Of a DNA stretch of 64,000 bases, positions 1 through 9,801 are shown in pieces. The stretch lies in NCBI GenBank assembly GCA_037893225.1, contig JAZGUH010000103.1, forward strand, positions 6,448,001 through 6,512,000, given 5' to 3'. The position numbers and the translations under genes are program-made. Source of the DNA: Hippasteria phrygiana. Its lineage: Eukaryota > Echinodermata > Asteroidea > Valvatida > Goniasteridae. The notes below the pieces were generated by a model. It did not search any database, was not told the DNA's origin, and worked only from the letters and a program-made list of their open reading frames with translations. How positions within the stretch are numbered: the first letter of the stretch is position 1; each line of letters begins with the position of its first letter.

Positions 1-712
1 GCTGAGGAGTCACTCTTTTCAACGGTATCAAGATTGTGCGCAATTTCGTTCAACATCAGGTCGAAAAACGCAGTCATTTGGGGCCCAAGTTGCGTGGTGG
101 GGGTCTCGGCTAGCCATTGTATAGCGTGTGCAGTTATGCGGGAATGCAGAACAATCAGTTGGAAAAACTTACTCGCTTATCTCGGCCATCATTCAACTGA
201 ATGTGGGTCTGATGAGCTGAAGATTGGTCTGGATGTTGCTGAGGAGTCACGCGTTCTAACAGTATCAAGATTGTGCGCAAATTCGTTCAACATCAGGTCG
301 AAAAACGCAGTCATTTCAGGCCGAAGTTGCGTGGTGGGGGGTCTTGGCTAGCCATTGCATAGCGTGTGCAGTTATGCGGGAATGCAGAAAAATCATTTGG
401 AAAACCTTACTCGCTTATCTCGGCCATCATTCGGCTGAACGTGGGTCTGTGGAGCTGAAGATTAGTCTGGATGTTGCTGAGGAGTCACGCTTTCCAACAG
501 TATCATAATTGTGTGCAATTTCGTTCAACAACAGGTCGAAAAACGCAGTCATTTGGGGCCCAAGTTGCGTGGTGGGGGTCTCGGCTAGTCCATTGTATAG
601 CGTGTGCAGTTATGCGGAATGCAGAACAATCAGTTGGAAAAACGTACTCGCTTATCTCGGCCATCATTCGGCTGAACGTGGGTCTGAGGAGCTGGGGATT
701 TGTCTGGATGTT

Positions 713-949
713 GCTGAGGAGTCACTCTTTTCAACAGTATAAAGATTGTGCGCAATTTCGTTCAACATCGGGTAGAAAAACGCAGTCATTTGGGGCCCAA
801 GTTGCGTGGTGGGGGTCTCGGCAAGCCATTGCATAGCGTGTGCAGTTATGCGGGAATGCAGAAAAATCATTTGGAAAAACGTACTCACTTATCTCGGCCA
901 TCATTCGGCTGAACGTGGGTCTGAGGAGCTGGAGATTGGTCTGGATATT
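713..949 (+). repeat. Example monomer of the TATAAAG / CATCGGGTAG subfamily
   Basis: This 237-bp monomer shows the linked variants GTATAAAG (most other subfamilies read GTATCAAG) and CATCGGGTAGAAA (others CATCAGGTCGAAA). About 22 monomers of this class occur, including those whose TTCG core begins at 757, 2181, 3135, 4559, 5513 and 10267. Nearly all carry both variants, which marks a real subfamily. Recombinants exist: around 59865 the monomer keeps GGTAG but has CATCAGG, and the copy near 57722 has an extra A (CAACAATCGGG). Confidence 0.85.
757..772 (+). other. CENP-B-box-like motif (weak, spacing off by one)
   Basis: The sequence TTCGTTCAACATCGGG resembles the CENP-B box, whose essential pattern is TTCG-N4-A-N2-CGGG. 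Here TTCG and CGGG are separated by 8 bases instead of 7, so it is not a canonical box. The same 16 bases recur in about 20 monomers of this subfamily; other subfamilies have CAGG in place of CGGG. Binding is unproven, and the one-base spacing error argues against a conventional CENP-B interaction. Confidence 0.2.
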
Positions 950-961
950 GCTGAGGAGTCA

Positions 962-3339
962 CTCATTCCAACAGTATCAAGATTGTGCGCAATTTCGTTC
1001 AACATCAGGTCGAAAAACGCAGTCATTTGGGGCCCAAGTTGCGTGGTGGGGGTCTCGGCTAGCCATTGTATAGCGTGTGCAGTTATGCGGGAATGCAGAA
1101 CAATCAGTTTGAAAAACGTACTCGCTTATCTCGGCCATCATTCGGCTGAACGTGGGTCTGAGGAGCTAGAGATTGGTCTGGATATTGCTGAGGAGGCACT
1201 CATTCCAACAGTATCAAGATTGTGCGCAAATCCGTTCAACATCAGGTCGAAAAACGCAGTCATTTGAGGCCGAAGTTGCGTGGTGGGGAGTCTTGGCTAG
1301 CCCATTGTATAGCGTGTGCAGTTATGCGGGAATGCAGAACAATCAGTTGGAAAAACTTACTCGCTTATCTCGGCCATCATTCGGCTGAACGTGGGTCTGA
1401 GGAGCTGGGGATTGGTCTGGATGTTGCTGAGGAGTCACTCTTTTCAACAGTATCAAGATTGTGCGCAATTTCGTTCAACATCAGGTCGAAAAACGCAGTC
1501 ATTTGGGGCCCAAGTTGCGTGGTGGGGGTCTCGGCTAGCCATTGTATAGCGTGTGCAGTTATGCGGGAATGCAGAACAATCAGTTCGAAAAACGTACTCG
1601 CTTATCTCGGCCATCATTCAACTGAATGTGGGTCTGATGAGCTGAAGATTGGTCTGGATGTTGCTGAGGAGTCACGCGTTCTAACAGTATCAAGATTGTG
1701 CGCAAATTCGTTCAACATCAGGTCGAAAAACGCAGTCATTTCAGGCCGAAGTTGCGTGGTGGGGGGTCTTGGCTAGCCATTGCATAGCGTGTGCAGTTAT
1801 GCGGGAATGCAGAAAAATCATTTGGAAAACCTTACTCGCTTATCTCGGCCATCATTCTGCTGAACGTGGGTCTGTGAAGCTGAAGATTAGTCTGGATGTT
1901 GCTGAGGAGTCACGCTTTCCAACAGTATCATAATTGTGTGCAATTTCGTTCAACAACAGGTCGAAAAACGCAGTCATTTGGGGCCCAAGTTGCGTGGTGG
2001 GGGTCTCGGCTAGTCCATTGTATAGCGTGTGCAGTTATGCGGAATGCAGAACAATCAGTTGGAAAAACGTACTCGCTTATCTCGGCCATCATTCGGCTGA
2101 ACGTGGGTCTGAGGAGCTGGGGATTTGTCTGGATGTTGCTGAGGGTCACTCTTTTCAACAGTATAAAGATTGTGCGCAATTTCGTTCAACATCGGGTAGA
2201 AAAACGCAGTCATTTGGGGCCCAAGTTGCGTGGTGGGGGTCTTGGCTAGCCATTGCATAGCGTGTGCAGTTATGCGGGAATGCAGAAAAATCATTTGGAA
2301 AAACGTACTCACTTATCTCGGCCATCATTCGGCTGAACGTGGGTCTGAGGAGCTGAAGATTAGTCTGGATGTTGCTGAGGAGTCACGCTTTCCAACAGTA
2401 TCATAATTGTGCGCAATTTCGTTCAACAACAGGTCGAAAAACGCAGTCACTTGGGGCCCAAGTTGCGTGGTGGGGGTCTCGGTTAGTCCATTGTATAGCG
2501 TGTGCAGTTATGCGGAATGCAGAACAATCAGTTGGAAAAACTTACTCGCTTATCTCGGCCATCATTCGGCTGAACGTGGGTCTGAGGAGCTGACGATTGG
2601 TCTGGATGTTGCTGAGGAGTCACTCTTTTCAACAGTATCAAGATTGTGCGCAATTTCGTTCAACATCAGGTCGAAAAACGCAGTCATTTGGGGCCCAAGT
2701 TGCGTGGTGGGGGTCTCGGCTAGCCCATTGTATAGCGTGTGCAGTTATGCGGGAATGCAGAACAATCAGTTGGAAAAACTTACTCGCTTATCTCGGCCAT
2801 CATTCGGCTGAACGTGGGTCTGAGGAGCTGAAGATTGGTCTGGATGTTGCTGAGGAGTCACTCTTTTCAACAGTATCAAGATTGTGCGCAATTTCGTTCA
2901 ACATCACATCAGGTCGAAAAACGCAGTCATTTGGGGCACAAGTTGCGTGGTGGGGGTCTCGGCTAGCCATTGTATAGCGTGTGCAGTTATGCGGGAATGC
3001 AAAACAATCAGTTCGAAAAGCGTACTCGCTTTTCTCGGCCATCATTCAACTGAACGTGGGTCTGATGAGCTGAAGATTGGTCTGGATGTTGCTGAGGAGT
3101 CACGCTTTTCAACAGTATAAAGATTGTGCGCAATTTCGTTCAACATCGGGTAGAAAAACGCAGTCATTTGGGGCCCAAGTTGCGTGGTGGGGGTCTCGGC
3201 TAGCCATTGCATAGCGTGTGCAGTTATGCGGGAATGCAGAACAATCAGTTGGAAAAACTTACTCGCTTATCTCGGCCATCATTCGGCTGAACGTGGGTCT
3301 GAGGAGCTGAAGATTGGTCTGGATGTTGCTGAGGAGTCA
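962..3339 (+). repeat. 10-mer higher-order repeat, 2,378 bp, copy 1
   Basis: Ten monomers start at 950, 1187, 1426, 1663, 1901, 2138, 2374, 2611, 2849 and 3091, and their ordered variants repeat at +2,378 bp. Useful markers are GAGGAGGCACTCATTCC at about 1190, CAAATCCGTTC at about 1227, the one-base deletion GCTGAGGGTCAC at 2138, CACTTGGGGCCC at about 2449 and the CATCACATCAGG insertion at about 2902. Identity with the next copy starts near 962, inside the CACTCATTCC tract. Boundaries are set by where variants stop agreeing and are good to about 20 bp. Confidence 0.88.
2849..3090 (+). repeat. 242-bp monomer with 5-bp CATCA duplication
   Basis: The usual CAACATCAGG reads CAACATCACATCAGG here, a 5-bp tandem duplication that lengthens the monomer to 242 bp and shifts the open frame. 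The same insertion recurs near 5280, 6944, 8610, 12412, 14554, 17164, 20487, 21195, 24518, 36622, 42306, 53448, 57480 and 62228. It is usually followed by GGGGCACAAG or a close variant (GGGGCAGAAG, GGGGAACAAG, GGGGCCCAAG). A single origin followed by spread is the simplest reading. Confidence 0.88.
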
Positions 3340-5717
3340 CTCATTCCAACAGTATCAAGATTGTGCGCAATTTCGTTCAACATCAGGTCGAAAAACGCAG
3401 TCATTTGGGGCCCAAGTTGCGTGGTGGGGGTCTCGGCTAGCCATTGTATAGCGTGTGCAGTTATGCGGGAATGCAGAACAATCAGTTTGAAAAACGTACT
3501 CGCTTATCTCGGCCATCATTCGGCTGAACGTGGGTCTGAGGAGCTAGAGATTGGTCTGGATATTGCTGAGGAGGCACTCATTCCAACAGTATCAAGATTG
3601 TGCGCAAATCCGTTCAACATCAGGTCGAAAAACGCAGTCATTTGAGGCCGAAGTTGCGTGGTGGGGAGTCTTGGCTAGCCCATTGTATAGCGTGTGCAGT
3701 TATGCGGGAATGCAGAACAATCAGTTGGAAAAACTTACTCGCTTATCTCGGCCATCATTCGGCTGAACGTGGGTCTGAGGAGCTGGGGATTGGTCTGGAT
3801 GTTGCTGAGGAGTCACTCTTTTCAACAGTATCAAGATTGTGCGCAATTTCGTTCAACATCAGGTCGAAAAACGCAGTCATTTGGGGCCCAAGTTGCGTGG
3901 TGGGGGTCTCGGCTAGCCATTGTATAGCGTGTGCAGTTATGCGGGAATGCAGAACAATCAGTTCGAAAAACGTACTCGCTTATCTCGGCCATCATTCAAC
4001 TGAATGTGGGTCTGATGAGCTGAAGATTGGTCTGGATGTTGCTGAGGAGTCACGCGTTCTAACAGTATCAAGATTGTGCGCAAATTCGTTCAACATCAGG
4101 TCGAAAAACGCAGTCATTTCAGGCCGAAGTTGCGTGGTGGGGGGTCTTGGCTAGCCATTGCATAGCGTGTGCAGTTATGCGGGAATGCAGAAAAATCATT
4201 TGGAAAACCTTACTCGCTTATCTCGGCCATCATTCTGCTGAACGTGGGTCTGTGAAGCTGAAGATTAGTCTGGATGTTGCTGAGGAGTCACGCTTTCCAA
4301 CAGTATCATAATTGTGTGCAATTTCGTTCAACAACAGGTCGAAAAACGCAGTCATTTGGGGCCCAAGTTGCGTGGTGGGGGTCTCGGCTAGTCCATTGTA
4401 TAGCGTGTGCAGTTATGCGGAATGCAGAACAATCAGTTGGAAAAACGTACTCGCTTATCTCGGCCATCATTCGGCTGAACGTGGGTCTGAGGAGCTGGGG
4501 ATTTGTCTGGATGTTGCTGAGGGTCACTCTTTTCAACAGTATAAAGATTGTGCGCAATTTCGTTCAACATCGGGTAGAAAAACGCAGTCATTTGGGGCCC
4601 AAGTTGCGTGGTGGGGGTCTTGGCTAGCCATTGCATAGCGTGTGCAGTTATGCGGGAATGCAGAAAAATCATTTGGAAAAACGTACTCACTTATCTCGGC
4701 CATCATTCGGCTGAACGTGGGTCTGAGGAGCTGAAGATTAGTCTGGATGTTGCTGAGGAGTCACGCTTTCCAACAGTATCATAATTGTGCGCAATTTCGT
4801 TCAACAACAGGTCGAAAAACGCAGTCACTTGGGGCCCAAGTTGCGTGGTGGGGGTCTCGGTTAGTCCATTGTATAGCGTGTGCAGTTATGCGGAATGCAG
4901 AACAATCAGTTGGAAAAACTTACTCGCTTATCTCGGCCATCATTCGGCTGAACGTGGGTCTGAGGAGCTGACGATTGGTCTGGATGTTGCTGAGGAGTCA
5001 CTCTTTTCAACAGTATCAAGATTGTGCGCAATTTCGTTCAACATCAGGTCGAAAAACGCAGTCATTTGGGGCCCAAGTTGCGTGGTGGGGGTCTCGGCTA
5101 GCCCATTGTATAGCGTGTGCAGTTATGCGGGAATGCAGAACAATCAGTTGGAAAAACTTACTCGCTTATCTCGGCCATCATTCGGCTGAACGTGGGTCTG
5201 AGGAGCTGAAGATTGGTCTGGATGTTGCTGAGGAGTCACTCTTTTCAACAGTATCAAGATTGTGCGCAATTTCGTTCAACATCACATCAGGTCGAAAAAC
5301 GCAGTCATTTGGGGCACAAGTTGCGTGGTGGGGGTCTCGGCTAGCCATTGTATAGCGTGTGCAGTTATGCGGGAATGCAAAACAATCAGTTCGAAAAGCG
5401 TACTCGCTTTTCTCGGCCATCATTCAACTGAACGTGGGTCTGATGAGCTGAAGATTGGTCTGGATGTTGCTGAGGAGTCACGCTTTTCAACAGTATAAAG
5501 ATTGTGCGCAATTTCGTTCAACATCGGGTAGAAAAACGCAGTCATTTGGGGCCCAAGTTGCGTGGTGGGGGTCTCGGCTAGCCATTGCATAGCGTGTGCA
5601 GTTACGCGGGAATGCAGAACAATCAGTTGGAAAAACTTACTCGCTTATCTCGGCCATCATTCGGCTGAACGTGGGTCTGAGGAGCTGAAGATTGGTCTGG
5701 ATGTTGCTGAGGAGTCA
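3340..5717 (+). repeat. 10-mer higher-order repeat, 2,378 bp, copy 2
   Basis: This is the direct tandem successor of the unit at 962-3339, matching monomer for monomer at +2,378. Few differences were noticed; one is GTTACGCGGG near 5602 against GTTATGCGGG near 3224. Agreement is lost at about 5716, where this region has CACTCTTTTCAACGG and the copy-1 equivalent has CACTCATTCCAAC. Its distal 1.5 kb is itself re-duplicated by the 7-mer event that follows. Confidence 0.88.
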
Positions 5718-5883
5718 CTCTTTTCAACGGTATCAAGATTGTGCGCAATTTCGTTCAACATCAGGTCGAAAAACGCAGTCATTTGGGGCCCAAGTTGCGT
5801 GGTGGGGGTCTCGGCTAGCCATTGTATAGCGTGTGCAGTTATGCGGGAATGCAGAACAATCAGTTCGAAAAACGTACTCGCTT

Positions 5884-7547
5884 ATCTCGGCCATCATTCT
5901 GCTGAACGTGGGTCTGTGAAGCTGAAGATTAGTCTGGATGTTGCTGAGGAGTCACGCTTTCCAACAGTATCATAATTGTGTGCAATTTCGTTCAACAACA
6001 GGTCGAAAAACGCAGTCATTTGGGGCCCAAGTTGCGTGGTGGGGGTCTCGGCTAGTCCATTGTATAGCGTGTGCAGTTATGCGGAATGCAGAACAATCAG
6101 TTGGAAAAACGTACTCGCTTATCTCGGCCATCATTCGGCTGAACGTGGGTCTGAGGAGCTGGGGATTTGTCTGGATGTTGCTGAGGGTCACTCTTTTCAA
6201 CAGTATAAAGATTGTGCGCAATTTCGTTCAACATCGGGTAGAAAAACGCAGTCATTTGGGGCCCAAGTTGCGTGGTGGGGGTCTTGGCTAGCCATTGCAT
6301 AGCGTGTGCAGTTATGCGGGAATGCAGAAAAATCATTTGGAAAAACGTACTCACTTATCTCGGCCATCATTCGGCTGAACGTGGGTCTGAGGAGCTGAAG
6401 ATTAGTCTGGATGTTGCTGAGGAGTCACGCTTTCCAACAGTATCATAATTGTGCGCAATTTCGTTCAACAACAGGTCGAAAAACGCAGTCACTTGGGGCC
6501 CAAGTTGCGTGGTGGGGGTCTCGGTTAGTCCATTGTATAGCGTGTGCAGTTATGCGGAATGCAGAACAATCAGTTGGAAAAACTTACTCGCTTATCTCGG
6601 CCATCATTCGGCTGAACGTGGGTCTGAGGAGCTGACGATTGGTCTGGATGTTGCTGAGGAGTCACTCTTTTCAACAGTATCAAGATTGTGCGCAATTTCG
6701 TTCAACATCAGGTCGAAAAACGCAGTCATTTGGGGCCCAAGTTGCGTGGTGGGGGTCTCGGCTAGCCCATTGTATAGCGTGTGCAGTTATGCGGGAATGC
6801 AGAACAATCAGTTGGAAAAACTTACTCGCTTATCTCGGCCATCATTCGGCTGAACGTGGGTCTGAGGAGCTGAAGATTGGTCTGGATGTTGCTGAGGAGT
6901 CACTCTTTTCAACAGTATCAAGATTGTGCGCAATTTCGTTCAACATCACATCAGGTCGAAAAACGCAGTCATTTGGGGCACAAGTTGCGTGGTGGGGGTC
7001 TCGGCTAGCCATTGTATAGCGTGTGCAGTTATGCGGGAATGCAAAACAATCAGTTCGAAAAGCGTACTCGCTTTTCTCGGCCATCATTCAACTGAACGTG
7101 GGTCTGATGAGCTGAAGATTGGTCTGGATGTTGCTGAGGAGTCACGCTTTTCAACAGTATAAAGATTGTGCGCAATTTCGTTCAACATCGGGTAGAAAAA
7201 CGCAGTCATTTGGGGCCCAAGTTGCGTGGTGGGGGTCTCGGCTAGCCATTGCATAGCGTGTGCAGTTATGCGGGAATGCAGAACAATCAGTTGGAAAAAC
7301 TTACTCGCTTATCTCGGCCATCATTCGGCTGAACGTGGGTCTGAGGAGCTGAAGATTGGTCTGGATGTTGCTGAGGAGTCACTCTTTTCAACGGTATCAA
7401 GATTGTGCGCAATTTCGTTCAACATCAGGTCGAAAAACGCAGTCATTTGGGGCCCAAGTTGCGTGGTGGGGGTCTCGGCTAGCCATTGTATAGCGTGTGC
7501 AGTTATGCGGGAATGCAGAACAATCAGTTCGAAAAACGTACTCGCTT
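5884..7547 (+). repeat. 7-mer tandem duplication, 1,664 bp (second copy of ~4220-5883)
   Basis: Seven monomers repeat those at about 4220-5883 with a fixed displacement of 1,664 bp. The shared markers TTCTGCTGAACGTGG and CTGTGAAGCTG lie at about 4233 and 5897. The left junction falls in the invariant tract GCTTATCTCGGCCATCATT: sequence before it differs (GGAAAACCTT versus CGAAAAACGT), sequence after it agrees. The right junction is near 7548-7562, where CAACTGAACG follows in place of TGCTGAACG. Confidence 0.85.
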
Positions 7548-8135
7548 ATCTCGGCCATCATTCAACTGAACGTGGGTCTGATGAGCTGAAGATTGGTCTG
7601 GATGTTGCTGAGGAGTCACGCTTTCTAACAGTATCAAGATTGTGCGCAAATTCGTTCAACATCAGGTCGAAAAACGCAGTCATTTGAGGCCGAAGTTGCG
7701 TGGTGGGGGGTCTTGGCTTGCCATTGCATAGCGTGTGCAGTTATGCGGGAATGCAGAAAAATCATTTGGAAAAACTTACTCGCTTATCTCGGCCATCATT
7801 CGGCTGAACGTTGGTCTGTGGAGATGAAGATTAGTCTGGATGTTGCTGAGGAGTCACGCTTTCCAATAGTATCATAATTGTGCGCAATTTCGTTCAACAA
7901 CAGGTCGAAAAACGCAGTCATTTGGGGCCCAAGTTGCGTGGTGGGGGTCTCGGCTAGTCCATTGTATAGCGTGTGCAGTTATGCGGAATGCAGAACAATC
8001 AGTTGGAAAAACTTACTCGCTTATCTCGGCCATCATTCAACTGAATGTGGGCCTGATGAGCTGAAGATTGGTCTGGATGTTGCTGAGGAGTCACGCGTTC
8101 TAACAGTATCAAGATTGTGCGCAAATTCGTTCAAC
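6470..8135 (+). repeat. 7-mer tandem duplication, 1,666 bp, copy 1
   Basis: This block matches 8136-9801 at a displacement of 1,666 bp. It overlaps the preceding 1,664-bp duplication, so the two events are nested. Its left half begins with CAACAACAGG and CACTTGGGGCCC. Its right end carries the private variant ATGTGGGCCTGATG (about 8045), shared with about 9711. Confidence 0.85.
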
Positions 8136-9801
8136 AACAGGTCGAAAAACGCAGTCACTTGGGGCCCAAGTTGCGTGGTGGGGGTCTCGGTTAGTCCATT
8201 GTATAGCGTGTGCAGTTATGCGGAATGCAGAACAATCAGTTGGAAAAACTTACTCGCTTATCTCGGCCATCATTCGGCTGAACGTGGGTCTGAGGAGCTG
8301 ACGATTGGTCTGGATGTTGCTGAGGAGTCACTCTTTTCAACAGTATCAAGATTGTGCGCAATTTCGTTCAACATCAGGTCGAAAAACGCAGTCATTTGGG
8401 GCCCAAGTTGCGTGGTGGGGGTCTCGGCTAGCCCATTGTATAGCGTGTGCAGTTATGCGGGAATGCAGAACAATCAGTTGGAAAAACTTACTCGCTTATC
8501 TCGGCCATCATTCGGCTGAACGTGGGTCTGAGGAGCTGAAGATTGGTCTGGATGTTGCTGAGGAGTCACTCTTTTCAACAGTATCAAGATTGTGCGCAAT
8601 TTCGTTCAACATCACATCAGGTCGAAAAACGCAGTCATTTGGGGCACAAGTTGCGTGGTGGGGGTCTCGGCTAGCCATTGTATAGCGTGTGCAGTTATGC
8701 GGGAATGCAAAACAATCAGTTCGAAAAGCGTACTCGCTTTTCTCGGCCATCATTCAACTGAACGTGGGTCTGATGAGCTGAAGATTGGTCTGGATGTTGC
8801 TGAGGAGTCACGCTTTTCAACAGTATAAAGATTGTGCGCAATTTCGTTCAACATCGGGTAGAAAAACGCAGTCATTTGGGGCCCAAGTTGCGTGGTGGGG
8901 GTCTCGGCTAGCCATTGCATAGCGTGTGCAGTTATGCGGGAATGCAGAACAATCAGTTGGAAAAACTTACTCGCTTATCTCGGCCATCATTCGGCTGAAC
9001 GTGGGTCTGAGGAGCTGAAGATTGGTCTGGATGTTGCTGAGGAGTCACTCTTTTCAACGGTATCAAGATTGTGCGCAATTTCGTTCAACATCAGGTCGAA
9101 AAACGCAGTCATTTGGGGCCCAAGTTGCGTGGTGGGGGTCTCGGCTAGCCATTGTATAGCGTGTGCAGTTATGCGGGAATGCAGAACAATCAGTTCGAAA
9201 AACGTACTCGCTTATCTCGGCCATCATTCAACTGAACGTGGGTCTGATGAGCTGAAGATTGGTCTGGATGTTGCTGAGGAGTCACGCTTTCTAACAGTAT
9301 CAAGATTGTGCGCAAATTCGTTCAACATCAGGTCGAAAAACGCAGTCATTTGAGGCCGAAGTTGCGTGGTGGGGGGTCTTGGCTTGCCATTGCATAGCGT
9401 GTGCAGTTATGCGGGAATGCAGAAAAATCATTTGGAAAAACTTACTCGCTTATCTCGGCCATCATTCGGCTGAACGTTGGTCTGTGGAGATGAAGATTAG
9501 TCTGGATGTTGCTGAGGAGTCACGCTTTCCAATAGTATCATAATTGTGCGCAATTTCGTTCAACAACAGGTCGAAAAACGCAGTCATTTGGGGCCCAAGT
9601 TGCGTGGTGGGGGTCTCGGCTAGTCCATTGTATAGCGTGTGCAGTTATGCGGAATGCAGAACAATCAGTTGGAAAAACTTACTCGCTTATCTCGGCCATC
9701 ATTCAACTGAATGTGGGCCTGATGAGCTGAAGATTGGTCTGGATGTTGCTGAGGAGTCACGCGTTCTAACAGTATCAAGATTGTGCGCAAATTCGTTCAA
9801 C
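8136..9801 (+). repeat. 7-mer tandem duplication, 1,666 bp, copy 2
   Basis: This is the tandem copy of 6470-8135. The join at about 8127-8136 lies in TTCGTTCAACA and makes a chimeric monomer, with a left part of the CGCGTTCTAAC / GCAAATTCG type fused to CAACAACAGG / CACTTGGGG. The fusion keeps one frame open to give a 213-codon reading frame (7878-8519). That is a consequence of the join and not evidence of a gene. Confidence 0.85.

Larger units (their letters stand above)
1..949 (+). repeat. Left-edge monomers, mixed subfamilies
   Basis: Four monomers start at 1, 238, 476 and 713. The first carries CACTCTTTTCAACGG and the CAACTGAATGTGGGTCTGATG block. The second carries CACGCGTTCTAAC and CATTTCAGGCCG. 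The third carries the TATCATAATTGTGTGC and CAACAACAGG block. The fourth has TATAAAG and CATCGGGTAG. From about 150 onward this stretch reappears 9,510 bp downstream. The first monomer's left half does not match there, so the duplication boundary falls inside monomer 1. Confidence 0.9.

Noticed and set aside
60..120. G-quadruplex from the G-runs around GGGGCCC and GGTGGGGG
   Set aside because: Only runs of two to five G with uneven loops are present and no four runs of three or more fall close together; at most a weak two-layer structure.
190..250. Shorter (~30-bp) ancestral repeat inside the monomer, from the double CTGAGGAG
   Set aside because: Only eight bases are shared between the two sites and the pattern does not extend through the monomer; chance is sufficient.
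721..750. TATAAAG in the CGGGTAG subfamily as a promoter
   Set aside because: A single-base change from the common GTATCAAG creates it, and no initiator, downstream gene or conserved spacing was found.
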